From Hirundichthys speculiger (taxonomy: Eukaryota > Chordata > Actinopteri > Beloniformes > Exocoetidae): a stretch of 64,000 bases of DNA. This document shows positions 22,321 through 34,033 of the stretch, piece after piece. Made by a program: the position numbers and the translations under genes. A model generated the notes under the pieces. That model saw nothing but the letters and a program-made list of their open reading frames with translations, was not told the DNA's origin and did no database searches. Each line of letters opens with the position of its first letter. Position 1 is the first letter of the stretch. Location of the stretch: positions 170,487-234,486 of the forward strand of contig JAGFBZ010000740.1 of the NCBI GenBank assembly GCA_018398805.1, written 5' to 3'.

Positions 22321-23784
22321 TGAAACAACATTTGTAAAACAAGGTCCCACTGTGAACCGTTACTGGCTGATCCTCCAGCGTGGCCCAGCTAAGAGCCGGG
22401 AGCCACATCAGATCATGGCTCTTCCAGGAAGTTTACTGGTACCCACGTTCAGTCTGACTGCAAGGGGTCTAAACTGCCAATTGCAGGCCAAACGACCGGG
22501 GTCCCAGTGAGCTCCGCTGGTCCTCGTTTCAGCTCAGCACTTGTTTCCGATGTTGTTTCCGCAGCGATACTTGATATGAGGATGTTTGGACTAATTTGAT
22601 CAGAATGAATATAATGTAACATTAATAGGTGCTACGCCAGTACCGCCACAATGGTGTCCACTAGGTGGCAGCACCAGTAGAAACAGCTTGTTACCGCTGC
22701 ATTCGGAGCTTTTGGAAAATGCATAAACTTCTGATTTTGAAACAACTATTCAAAACTTCCACAGATTTAGCATGAGGGTTAGGTCTACTTTGTCTACTTT
22801 GGCTGGAATAACTGGAGGAAGACGGAAAGGCACAGGTTTGCAAAGCCCCGCAAGAGTGAGTGAAGTTACGCTTCATATTCCCCAGAACTCAGGGAGCCCT
22901 TATTAGCATTGAATCTAAATATAAGCTAAGCCAGCAAAGCTAAAGGAGCTAACTGTGACTGAAAAAAGGTGGGCGTGTTCCTGCTGACTTCCAGGTCTGT
23001 TCGTTGCAACATGGTTTTCGCCATAAAGAGGATTCAGAAGAACTCTATAGGGAACCTGAGGATGACATCACAGAGGGTTTGTCCAGTCTTCTTCTACAGT
23101 CTATCGTCCAGACCAAATGGGGGAGCAAATCACAAGAAAGTTCACATCCAAGACCACTGGAGGTGAATTTTTACTAAATTATTCTGCTACAGTGACATAA
23201 AACCACAAATACCTGCATTATTAAGGGCATGTTTCAGTCAAAGACAAACGGCTGGCTGTCGTCACGTAGAACTTTCTGTGAACTGGACTTCAGAGCTGAG
23301 AATCAAGACCCAAGTCAGTCTCATTTTAAAAGGATTTGTTTTATTAATTTCACTGACGGATGGTAGACATTAGTTCTGGTTCTGGAAGGGTCTGGGGGCA
23401 AAGCAGCATCAGCAGCTAAAACAAAAATGTATGATGGTGATGTGGACGGTCATGCATCTGTCAACCCAACATTAGCGGGCACGCTCAGTTAAACGACACT
23501 TATTTACAGTATAATAGTCTTAATTACACAGCCATACAATAAAACAGATTGTCTTTTGAAAAATTGCAACATTTCTTTTGTAAAATGAAAAGCAGCATTT
23601 TGCTATAAAAATCACAAAGTTTGCTAAATCTTCACTTTTTAACTTAATGTGGCAAATTTTAGTAGTTAAATATCGACTACTCAAAATTGTTTCTTTTTGA
23701 CATAAACTCGTGACGTCATGTGTCAAACCACAAAACTGATGAAGCTCTGACAAAATAAACTACGTAACGGAACCAAAGGTCTCC
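22321..23784. other. No supported gene; repeat-derived sequence
   Basis: Contains the right arm of the 19.24/22.65-kb inverted repeat and a conserved-looking segment around 22.96-23.16 kb (ATGGTTTTCGCCATAAAGAG). That segment has an ORF of 65 codons but no known domain. The remainder is AT-rich. Confidence 0.35.
22658..22671 (+). promoter_or_regulatory. CTCF-like motif (plus strand)
   Basis: CCACTAGGTGGCAG, a full match to the CTCF core consensus. It is in opposite orientation to the site at 19245-19258, so the pair is divergent. Confidence 0.45.
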
Positions 23785-24187
23785 TTAAAGGTGGGGTGGG
23801 TGTTGTTTTTTTGCAACACTTTTTACAATATTGCCTGAAAACCTTTTCACATTCCCATTGCACCCACTGAAATAAAATGTTTGCAAAAAAAACTAAACAT
23901 TTTGGTCCAGTCTAGAAGGTATAATCAGAGAAAAACTCTGACCAATCAAAAAAGTGATCATCACTATTTTGATTGGCTGCCTAATACGTCCATCAAATAT
24001 CACCCCTCCCTCCCTCCCTCCCTATGGTTCATGCAGTCGTGAATCATGTGAAGGCGTGGTTTCGAGGGGTGAGCTGAAGAGGAGGAGGCGGAGCCTTTGG
24101 GAGGAGGGAGGGAGTGTATATTTTCAAAATCTCACTTGAGTTGGATTGCTGGAACCGTTTTTCAAACAACACCTACTCCACCTTTAA
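23785..24187. mobile_element. MITE with TTAA (or TTA) target site
   Basis: Left TTAAAGGTGGGGTGGGTGTTG and right caacacctactccacctttaa are inverted repeats of about 21 bp with few mismatches. TTAA at both edges suggests piggyBac-like insertion; PIF/Harbinger with TTA is the alternative. It contains a (CCCT)n run at about 24004-24024 and no ORF of note. Confidence 0.75.
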
Positions 24188-24909
24188 ATGTAGGGATTTT
24201 GGGACAAATTAGAAAACACCCATGAAAGTTAAAACAACTTTTTGATCAAAGCCAGACGTCGATATTTGCTGAACGCTCACAGTGACGTCCTTCGATAGAA
24301 AGTCAGTTTAACTGCAAGTGTGTGTGCGAAATTTCATGATTTCCAGAGCATATTAAAGCTCTCAAAAAGACAATTTATTTACGATAATAATAATAATATT
24401 AATAATAGTAATAATAATAATAATGAACATACAGAATACAACAGGGCCCTAAAAACAGGAATAACTGCTTGTTAATGATGTTGAGGTTTAAACTGTTTTG
24501 AGAAGAGAAGCCGCTGCAGTGAAGTTTGTTTCAGGTTGATTACTGAACAGAAATTCAGTTGGGATCATCTCAGGAGTTATTTGATTTCTAGAAGCTTCCA
24601 GGTCACGTGACCTACGAAACAAAGTTTAATTGTAGCCTTCACACTTGTTTTTATTGCCTGGGAGGACATTTTTATTCTATTTTATTACTTCTGTGAAGTG
24701 GAGATTATTACTCGTGTTTCTTTCCAGCTACTCACGACAACCAAGACACGTGGTTTCACTGCATTTAAAAGCTTCTTCTCCTTAAAAAACCAACATGAGG
24801 AAGGATAAAAATCTAACTCTTTTCAATTAAAATATCGATTTGAAAAAGAGGAGGACCCAAAAAACTAAACAAAGCTGCATGTTTTATTTGTTTCTATCTG
24901 TAACATAAT

Positions 24910-24944
24910 TCAGCTCTGGTCTGGAGTCGCAGGCTCATCTGGTG
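24910..24944 (-). CDS. Candidate last exon of a minus-strand host gene
   Basis: A strong acceptor on the minus strand (catgtctttgttcttcag) is followed by a short open segment PDEPATPDQS and TGA at 24910-24912. Two diverged relatives of this segment lie upstream on the same strand: 25385-25430 reading TPGDPVTPKQD and 25540-25580 reading TPRDPASPNLN. This suggests a locally duplicated exon. Phase with the candidate upstream exon at 25828-25885 is not certain. The gene is unknown. Confidence 0.3.
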
Positions 24945-25827
24945 CTGAAGAACAAAGACATGAAAATAAAAATAAAGACTACCAGGAAAATGTAGAACAA
25001 ACAAACAAAAATACAAAAAGCCCTCAAATGAAATACAAAAGGGTTTATCTTATTAATACCTGCAGGAAAACAAACTGAGCTCAGGTTTGGAGCAGAGCTG
25101 CCAGTTTGTCGAAAATGAACCGAAGCAACACTGAGAACCGACACAATCCTTCACGTATTAATTTTTTCAGTTGTTTAAAATATCCCATAAGTGAACATAA
25201 ATAGTTCACACTTATTTTAAAATCACACAGTTGTTTACTCTTACATTAAAAGAACATCTTAGTTGTAATTGTTGAGCATATTTGCAGCAAAAATGTTGTC
25301 ACTTATCTTGGAGGGAAAAAGAAAATCACTTATTAACTGTTTATTGAGATAAAATGTCCACTTAAATATTAATTTGAGGTTATAACACACAATCCTGCTT
25401 TGGAGTCACTGGGTCACCTGGTGTGGAAGTTATTGGAAACAACTTTTAAAATTAAAATATGTATACGAATATAAAATAAACAGGTCCTCAGATGCAGCAC
25501 AGAGAGCTGCGTCTTATTTGTCTCTTGCAGGACTATAAATTCAGATTTGGACTCGCTGGGTCACGTGGTGTCAGAAAAACTGCTGTAAAGACGTTTAATA
25601 TCCAACCTGAAACTAACTTCAGCAACTCAAGCAGCTGCAGGATGCTGCTGGACACACAGTCACATTCAAAGTTGTACATCTAAGTTTTCTCTTTTTTTTT
25701 TTTTTTTTAAAGGAGGAACCTGCTAGATGGATAATCCCTTCAGGTCATGCGGCTTGATTTTTGCAAAGCTGGCATTTACAGCAGACAACAACAGGGAGGA
25801 AGTGAGAAGTTTTCATTTTAAACTCAC

Positions 25828-25885
25828 CAGAGGGTCAAAGGAGTCCGTGTAGACCAGCAGGTCTGGGTCCGGTCCTGGTCTGCAT
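25828..25885 (-). CDS. Candidate internal exon of the same minus-strand gene
   Basis: On the minus strand the segment ends at a good donor (CTCTG|GTGAGT). One frame reads PDPDLLVYTDSFDPL, which looks like real protein. The acceptor is ambiguous (tggtag or gatgcag), and the alternative frame starting at ATGATGCAG hits a stop before the donor. It lies about 100 bp below a CCAAT/GC-box region, which could be its promoter. Confidence 0.3.
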
Positions 25886-25980
25886 CATCTACCAAGAGGC
25901 AAACAACCAGCGAACTAGTTAAAGGAGGAAAAATGAAATAAAACCGTTTCCCTCCAGGAACAGAGCCGCTCAAAACCGTC

Positions 25981-26016
25981 AGCCAATCAGAAACCGAGAA
26001 GCGGAAGGGCGGGGCT
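25981..26016 (-). promoter_or_regulatory. CCAAT box plus GC box, probable promoter
   Basis: AGCCAATCAG at 25981-25990, ggaag at 26003-26007 (ETS-like) and GGGCGGGGC at 26007-26015 lie within 35 bp, in a locally CpG-rich patch among AT-rich DNA. Direction is not fixed by sequence; the minus-strand candidate exons below 25.9 kb are the best target. Confidence 0.4.
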
Positions 26017-26696
26017 ACGGACCTTCCAGCAGCTCGTCACACAGCTGACTGAAGCGCGCGACAAGAGGAAATTCATGTGAATCTGAGGAACTTGCGGCTT
26101 TGACATCTAACACGTGGTTATTTAGACAACTGACAAAAACACAACTGGTTCCAATAAAACCAGTAGCTCCCAGGACGAGATGAACTGACCTCCATCACTA
26201 ATCAGTTAAGATAGTTGGGACCCTGTTCATTCTGTCAAATAGCAGCATCTGGTTTATCAATAAATAATGAATAATTTCTAGAGAGGACACAAGTGAAGAG
26301 TCTTGACCACATGAGATCAAAGTTGAAGAAGAAAACCATCAGTCTGGTTCATCCAGGAGGCTGTTTGTCTCCCTCTAGTGGACAGAAGGACACACTGCTG
26401 ATTTCTGTTTGTATTGATCAGTTTTACTGTGATCATGAGGACTCTCCTCTGGATCATTTATTCATGAGTCCCTGGAAATCACTAGAGATAAGTACTGATT
26501 AATTAATCAGGTGGTCACAGACAGCTTCATTATTAACACAAGCCTTTTTTTAACAACTTGGTTCCGACAACGAGGCAACTCTGATCTGCTCAGTTTAAAG
26601 AACAAAACATTAATGTGACTGTTTTAAATCTCCAGACCAGAACCAAATAAAACTAAACTCCTCTCAGGTTCTTTCTTTCAGGGACAAAGCTTTTAA

Positions 26697-27115
26697 ATCC
26701 ATCCATCCATCCATCCATCCATCCATCCATCCATCCATCAATCCATCTATACATGGATCCATAACCCATCCATTTACCCATCATTACCCATCCATCCATT
26801 AATTTATCCATCCATCCATCATCCATCCACCAATCCATTATCCATCCATCAATCACCCATCTATACATCGATCAATCCATCCATCTATACATCCATCCAT
26901 CATCCATCTATCCACCCATTATTTATCCATCCATCTATTCATCCATCCATCCATCCACCAATCCATTATCCATCCATGGATCACCCATCCACCCATCTAT
27001 ACACCGATCGATCCATCCATCCATCCATCATTCATCATCCATCCATCCATTCATCATCCAGACCTGTTCAGTCCTCTACAGGGTCACATGGATCTGCTGG
27101 AACCTCCTTCTTTTA
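26697..27115 (-). repeat. (ATCC)n array and retroelement 3' end
   Basis: Imperfect ATCC tetranucleotide repeats at 26697-27058, interrupted by atctatacatcgat-type variants. They are followed by ctctacagggtcacatggat and ctgctggaacc, which is the reverse complement of the retroelement tail seen at 1.5 kb. The array is therefore an expanded GGAT tail on the minus strand. The 26.02-26.69 kb stretch before it holds no supported gene. Confidence 0.75.
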
Positions 27116-27320
27116 AATTTCTCCTCTAAACTTATTTACTTTTATTATAACAATGTTTTTCAAAGCCTTGGTTTGATTGTGAATAACTTTGTAAAATTCA
27201 TTTTTAAAAGTTCTGTATAAATAAAGTCTATTTTTATTGTTCTAATTTCAACTAGAACAATGAAAGCAGCAATATTTATGGGAAGGGGTTAAATAGAAAG
27301 CTGGTGCAAAAAAGAACAAT

Positions 27321-28435
<1,115 letters not shown>

Positions 28436-28628
28436 ACATATATATATTAGGGCTGGGCCAAAAAAAAATCGATTTTTATATTAATCGCGATTTTTTTCTT
28501 GGGATTTAAAAAAATCGATTCCTTATACACGAATCGATTTTTGGCTCTGTGGAAATACTCCACTCGCTGTCTCTTTTGTCATCTACACTTCCGGAAATAG
28601 AAGCACGTGTGTCACCATAGTAACCAGA

Positions 28629-28871
28629 ATGCCGGCAAATTCACGCGACAAAATGGCGGAATGCAGCGAGTGGAGTACTTTCACAGAGTCTGAACTCTTT
28701 CCCACACCGCCCCACTTCAAATCAAACGTATGGACTTTATTTGGTTTTTATAAAAAGCACGGGACAGGAGAGCTCGATATGAGGAAAGCCATGACGGCGC
28801 ACATCCTTCGCCACCACCCAGAGAGATCGGTGCTCTCTGACAGACTGGGTCCACGTTTACTCGAGAGTTAA
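28629..28871 (+). pseudogene. BED-finger N-terminus of F2 transposase with zinc ligands deleted
   Basis: 80 codons from ATG: MPANSRDKMAECSEW, then FKSNVWTLFGFYKKH (BED-type aromatic positions), then DMRKAMTAHILRHHPERS. Compared with copy a, a 48-bp in-frame segment between AGGAAAGCC and ATGACGGCG is missing. That segment held the CxxC region (CK...HCGNTTN). The His pair remains but the Cys ligands are gone, and no catalytic core follows. Confidence 0.6.
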
Positions 28872-29480
28872 AGATACTGGCGGTGGCAGCTAATGTCAGG
28901 ACTCGGACAGTTAAATGATTATTCATTAACGTGGCGTGTTTGTCATGAAACAATCGTGTTGCCGTAGCGTGTTATTAGCGGTTTGTTTACCGGCAGCTGT
29001 AAAGCACAACGGATCGCCAACATGACAACACTGCATGAGAACATATTCACGACACGTCCTGACCGGTGTAGGCTATTAGTGTTAGCAGTTGCTATCAACA
29101 GCATCTGTATCCGCAAAGAGAATAACGACGTGGATTTATTGTCGTTTCCATCACGTAGCCTATGGAGCAACTGAGCCGGGTAGAAGAAAACAACTTTAGG
29201 TAAGAAAATCAAGTTTTATTCAACGCTAGACAACTTTTAAAATTAGCAACTATAGGCTGTATTGTCTCGGTTCAATTCGGGTAACTCAGTTCAGTTCGTG
29301 GTCGGAAACTAAAGATTCTGGTCGGGTCGTTTACGGGTCCAAAAATTGCGGGTCCATTCAGGTTTGGACTCCCGAACTTACGATAATAGCTCGGGTCGGG
29401 TCGGGTCGGTTTCGGGTCGAATTTTCACGGCTCTATTCGGGGTCGGGTCCATGAAAGTGGACCCGTGAAGACCTCTAAAC

Positions 29481-29704
29481 CAGAGGTCTTCAATCCTGGT
29501 CCTCGAGGCACCTATCCAGCAGGTTTTAGAGGTTTCCCAGCTTCAACACACCTGATTTTAATTAATGGTCATTATCAGGTTGTCCTCAAAGTCTGCACAA
29601 GTCTGTTGATGACACAGCCACTTGTATCACGGTGTGAAGAAGAAGGGGAAACATCTAAAACCTGCTGGATAGGTTGCCTCGAGGACCAGGGTTGAAGACC
29701 TCTG
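29481..29704. mobile_element. hAT MITE (224 bp) nested in F2 copy b, perfect 8-bp TSD
   Basis: The left end CAGAGGTCTTCAATCCTGGT and the inverted right end CAGAGGTCTTCAACCCTGGT differ at one base and continue into cctcgaggcaacct-type sequence. CTCTAAAC flanks both sides (29473-29480, 29705-29712). F2 copy a has the uninterrupted site with a single CTCTAAAC. Confidence 0.92.
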
Positions 29705-30098
29705 CTCTAAACTACAGAAATTGTGCATTTTTTAAAAAAAAAATATTAAAACTTATTTAATCTTTATATTTTTATTATTATTTCATACTTAAAATAATAT
29801 AATAATAATAAGAAGAAGAATATATAATTATAATATTATATAAAATAATCAATAATTACATATAATAAATATAATATTTAATATTACTATTATATGATTT
29901 TATATTTCAATTATTGAAATATAAAAATCGCAATACTTGGTAAAATCGAAATGCAATACTTGTTTAATCAGAATCGCAATATAAATCGAATCGGGACCCA
30001 AAAATCGTAGGAGAATCGAATCGGCACAGAAGTGTATCGGCCCAGCCCTAATATATATATATATATATATGTATGTATATATATATATATATATATAT

Positions 30099-30491
30099 TA
30101 GAAGTCTTTGGAACAATCCAACGACCAGAAAACCCGAGGTTCTGACCCGACCTGAATCGGGGAATCGGGTCTCAGGTCCATTCACAAGACGTGACTCCGG
30201 GTTCAGGTCGGAATCGGTACAGTAGTCTCGGGTCCGGTCGGTGCTCTCTGACAGGCTGGGTCCATGTTTACCCAAGAGAGTTAAAGATATTGGCGGTGCC
30301 AGCTGTCACTCACTTAGCCTTTAGGTAAGAAAATGAAGTTTTATTCAACACTAGACAACTTTAACATGAGCAACTAGGGGCTGTATTATCTCGGTTCTAT
30401 TCGGGTAACTCGATTCGGTTTGTGGTCAGAAACTAAAGACTCGGGTCGGGTCGGTTATGGGTCCATGAAAGTGGACCCGTGAACACCTCTA
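30099..30491. mobile_element. hAT element F3, copy A (internally deleted)
   Basis: Starts TAGAAGTCTTTGGAACAATC and ends gtgaacacctcta. The interior is rich in cgggtcgggtcgg motifs but lacks the segment around gcagctaatgtcagg present in F2 and the full F3. It forms the left edge of duplicated unit A. Confidence 0.7.
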
Positions 30492-31814
30492 ATATACATA
30501 CATATGGTAAAATTGGATGTGTTTTTGCATTACAAAAGTGAAGTTGGACAACGTTACCATTTGTTTCTGTAACAGTGTGAAATGGTGTTATGAATTCCAT
30601 GACAGAACAACACTCACTGTTTTGCTTTTTAACATGACAACTTTTGATTTTCAAAGAGCCAAACATTAAAGATATATGAGGAAAATCAGGAAAACAGATG
30701 CATTTACTGAGTTTAAATGAATTAATTCATGACATCTTCAGTGAAAAAGAAGAGCTCTTAATGAAAATAAAGATTCAAGATTTATTTATTGTCATTATGT
30801 TCCTGGAAGATAACAAAAATGCAGTGGTGGTCACGGTCAGAAAAAATGTAAAAGCATGAAAACATTAAATAATGAAATAAAAATAGGTGAAATAACATAA
30901 GACATATGTACAAAAAATATAAATACACAAATTGGACACAAAAAGGATGACATGGAGAGACCCTGGTTTATATTTAATTTCCTATCTAAGACATAATTTG
31001 ATCCAGATTTCACCACTCAATAATTGTTGTTTTTGATTGGACCTGGTCTAAAGTGGCCTCTCAAAAAACTGGGAATATGCCATTTTTTTGTATTTTCACA
31101 AATTGAATAAAGGTTTCCCAAATAATAAACTATGTTTCAAAATATTCTTAACTATCTAAGAGATAACTGAATCCAGGTTTGAGCAGTCAAGGTATTGTGG
31201 TTTTGTAACAGGGTCTGGTATAAGGCAGTCTTACTGCTCTAAAATGCGGTGGAATGGCCCTTTAGCTTCTTCGCTAATCAGAAACCAACTTCAGCGTCGC
31301 ACTAAATGTAGCATCATGTTAGCATGTTAGCATCCCCGTGTTTACTTTACCGGTGGTTCAACAGATCCCGGAACAGTTTCCACGAGAGACTTGGTGAGAC
31401 AAAACTATCTCAGCAAAGCTGTCAGTAGTTACTTAAGCGATACAGACGTAAAACCAGCGTTACGTCTACTCCTGGTATCAGTTACGGCCTTTAACAGCGT
31501 TAAACAACATCACCGCTGCGCCGTTCAACCTTTACCTGTCGCCAGAACAGCCTTCGTCAATTTCCGGAGGACCCGACTCTTTCCGAAGCTACAAACAGAT
31601 GCGATGGTCCCAAAAGTGGTGCTATTTTAGTGCTCCGCGTCTTAACTCCACGCCAGACGTGATTTTTGGGGGTACAAATGACACCCTTCGATAAACGTCG
31701 GCTCGTATCTCGGGTGACAGTTTACCGGGATTAAACATAAAGTGATAAACGGACATTTGATGTGGGGGGGCGTTCCCTTCTGTGCTGAGCCTGGAACGTC
31801 TCCGCTCCCGAATT
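30492..31814. other. Shared leader region of duplicated unit A (non-coding)
   Basis: About 1.3 kb that is repeated at 34.85-36.13 kb and at 44.25-45.44 kb. It contains a SINE/LINE-like tail (tttatttattgtcattatgt at about 30780) and a G+C-richer part from 31240 (atgcggtggaatggcccttt) with several short frames. No frame is shared with the ORF downstream. A donor-like acttg|gtgaga at 31388-31396 leaves open a spliced 5' exon. Confidence 0.55.
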
Positions 31815-31909
31815 CGATTGGTAGCAGAGTCACGTGATATGATTATGACGTCATTTGCCTTTATGACGTCAGGTCACCCAACTTAAAAATATAGCTTATA
31901 TATATAAAA
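31815..31909 (+). promoter_or_regulatory. Compact promoter of the unit A orphan gene
   Basis: In order: inverted CCAAT (gattgg, 31815-31820), palindromic E-box TCACGTGA (31830-31837), full CRE palindrome ATGACGTCAT (31845-31854), second CRE ATGACGTCA (31863-31871) and a TATA box TATATATAAAA (31897-31909). The spacing suits a CREB/ATF- and USF/MITF-type responsive, TATA-driven start about 60 bp before the first ATG (31995). Sites and order recur in units B and C. Confidence 0.65.
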
Positions 31910-31994
31910 TTACCATTTGCTCGAAACACTGATAGAAGCAAGCACGTTTCAATACCTTCTTGATAAAATTGTGGAATTAAATAGGAATTGTGAC

Positions 31995-32879
31995 ATGAAA
32001 AGAATAACTGAGACAACCCAGGAGTGTAACTGTCACGTCAAGACCAACTGCGTAACACAAACGCCCTTGGATCCTGACGTTAAAAACATATTGGACCGTT
32101 CAATTTGTCGTCACGCAATGACTGACCAACCAACTCAGGTGTTGGTGGATCCTGAGGTCAAAATAGTTCCAGACACTGTTGTTTGTGGTGAGTGTCCAAA
32201 GATGGAGGATGGTACTCAGAAGGACCTTGAGATTCAGGAACTGGGTGTCATGACGTTCAATGTTGCTAGACTACTGCAACAGAAAATACACTTTCAGAAT
32301 TGCAATGATCCATCCAATCAAGACAGTTATGTCGAAGCATATCAAGGACTGGAAAATGCAATTGTACTTTTACAAAGTAAGGGACTTGCACCAAAACGTG
32401 TGTCATTCTGTAAAACCGTCAAAACTGGTCCCATTGATTACAGGTGTGGTGAAGAATCACTGGAGTCAATTGACAGCAAAGCTGATTCATATATTAATTT
32501 GTCCAAAAAACTCTCCACCGCTCTACTTATGAGACTTTTACCAAAATTAACAAAGAAAGGTAAAAATAACATCTACGTAGAACAGACTGACACCATATGG
32601 AGACGTCTGGCACCCTTGGTATTGGCTAAAGTGGAGGCTACAGACCGAGATTTCATGATCGTTGAGGACAACATCAACGATATCACCAAAGCCATGGCAC
32701 AAGACCTTCTTCGGATTTTTGTCACGCCAGAAAATTTGCTGCGGGCCGCGATGGCACCAGACGATCCCATTTTTGACCAGGCTGTTATGAATTTTCTTAC
32801 ACGTGAGATAAATGCCAGAAAAAAGAAGGGAGAATTGCCAGATTTTTTTTCATCAAAAGTTCTTCTGTTTGGCATTTAG
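31995..32879 (+). CDS. Orphan single-exon protein, copy A
   Basis: Open from ATG at 31995 for 294 codons; an in-frame stop (taa at 31905) lies upstream, and the frame between has only a TTG. I do not recognise the family. Visible features: a Cys-rich N-terminal third (ECNCHVKTNC, VVCGECPKM), paired DPDVK/DPEVK motifs, a helical mid-region (FNVARLLQQK, YQGLENAIVLLQSKG), KADSYINLSKKLSTALLM, and a helical C-terminal part (DNINDITKAMAQDLLRIF). The last 16 residues differ from copies B and C because of small deletions (GELPDFFSSKVLLFGI instead of a basic tail ending CCGI). No signal peptide or membrane span. The promoter with CRE and TATA lies 90-180 bp upstream. It is probably a real gene or a recent copy of one; the C-terminal change may be a sequencing artefact. 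Confidence 0.55.
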   Translation: MKRITETTQECNCHVKTNCVTQTPLDPDVKNILDRSICRHAMTDQPTQVLVDPEVKIVPDTVVCGECPKMEDGTQKDLEIQELGVMTFNVARLLQQKIHFQNCNDPSNQDSYVEAYQGLENAIVLLQSKGLAPKRVSFCKTVKTGPIDYRCGEESLESIDSKADSYINLSKKLSTALLMRLLPKLTKKGKNNIYVEQTDTIWRRLAPLVLAKVEATDRDFMIVEDNINDITKAMAQDLLRIFVTPENLLRAAMAPDDPIFDQAVMNFLTREINARKKKGELPDFFSSKVLLFGI

Positions 32880-32944
32880 ACTACCAGCTTTTTTTTTCTG
32901 CTTCTTTGACTATCAGTAACCATCCAGTATTTTTTGTAGGATTG

Positions 32945-33600
32945 AAATGATTTTCCCACCATCAATGGATTGGCTACGGATTAGTTAAAACTGTGGATCA
33001 TTACGGGTTTTCTCGGTGCTCCGGTTCCTCCAAACCCTCAAAAAATATTTGTTACTTGAGTAGTACGCTAATAGATCATCACGAGGGATGATTGGATTTG
33101 GACTAATAGAGCATCTAATGGATTGGCTACAGATTAGTTTAAAAGACTTGAGGATCATTAACGGGTTTTCTCCGGGTGCTCCGTTCCTCCAACCCTCAAA
33201 AAATATTGTTAGCTTGAGTAGTAACCTACATGATCATCCAGAGGGATGAGGGATTTATGGACTAATAGAGATTCTGGATTTGGCTACAGATTTAGTTTAA
33301 AAGACGTGATGGATCATACAGGTTTTCTCGGGTGCTCCGGTTCCTCAAACCCTCAAAAAATATTTGTTAGCTTGAAGTAGCTACATAGATTATCACAGAG
33401 GGATGAGTGGATTTATGGACTAACAGATTTAGTTTAAAAGACTTGATGGATCATTACAGGTTTTCTCCGCTCCGGTTCTCCAAAACCCTCAAAAAATATT
33501 TGTTAGCTTGAGTAGTAAGGCTACATAGATTATCACAGAGGGATGAGTGGATTTATGGACTAATAGAGCAGATCTAATGGATTTGCCTTAAAGACTTGGT
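32945..33600. repeat. 170-bp tandem repeat downstream of copy A (about 4 units, indel-rich)
   Basis: Units carry ggctacagattagtttaaaa, tcctccaaaccctcaaaaaa and gggatgagtggatttatgg. Almost every unit has several single-base deletions relative to the clean copies at 37.29-37.98 kb. Confidence 0.8.
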
Positions 33601-33861
33601 TGTTTTTTCTGTGGTCCTTCACATGTAAATCCTTCATGTTAATTAATGATCTCAATAACCATTTGATTTGAAGTAAATGTGTGTGAGTAGATGGATGGGT
33701 GGACTAAATATTTCTTCATGATCCGTGGCTCCATCTGGCTTACTGAAGGTGTAGTCAGTATAAAGACATGTCAAAGGAGTTGACTTGCAGCTGCTGCAGG
33801 AGGACTGTGGTCTCTCTATAAGGACCACCTGCTAAAAACCACTGAGCTATGGATCTACAAC

Positions 33862-34020
33862 CTGGGCTCCGAAAAGGGGGTAGGATACGGATTATAGGGC
33901 CCATGATTGAGGGGCCCAGAGAGGCCCTAATGATGATCAAAATAGCATCACAATTTCGCCGCTGGGTGGGGGCCCCGGTAAAGATTCTTTTCATGGGGCC
34001 CAAACCCTAGAGCGCCCCTG
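33862..34020. mobile_element. hAT MITE downstream of copy A (degraded)
   Basis: cctgggctccgaaaag to ctagagcgcccctg, with TCTACAAC on both sides (33854-33861, 34021-34028). It is the same insertion as at 38265-38439 but has lost about 16 bases in small deletions. Confidence 0.75.
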
Positions 34021-34033
34021 TCTACAACTATGG

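Larger units (their letters stand above)
28448..30050. mobile_element. hAT element F2, copy b
   Basis: Ends TAGGGCTGGGCCAAAA and CGGCCCAGCCCTA, with ATATATAT on both sides. It carries a BED-type ORF (28629-28871), the F3-like interior and a nested 224-bp MITE (29481-29704). It is inserted in the TA repeat that separates F1 from F3 in this duplicated block; the corresponding spot after F1 copy 3 (43433) lacks it. Confidence 0.85.

Noticed and set aside
31391..31630. 79-codon frame in the leader of units A and C
   Set aside because: Begins with TTG, has no domain, and is not kept in unit B. Treated as leader, although a donor-like site at 31393 leaves a spliced 5' exon possible.
31917..31994. 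Start of the orphan ORF at TTG 31917 (and 50361)
   Set aside because: TTG is not a credible eukaryotic start. The first in-frame ATG is 78 bp later and sits at a suitable distance from the TATA box.
32260..32532. 90-codon second frame inside orphan gene copy A (and at 36572 in copy B)
   Set aside because: Overlaps the long orphan ORF in another frame. In copy B it only looks larger because of the frameshift.
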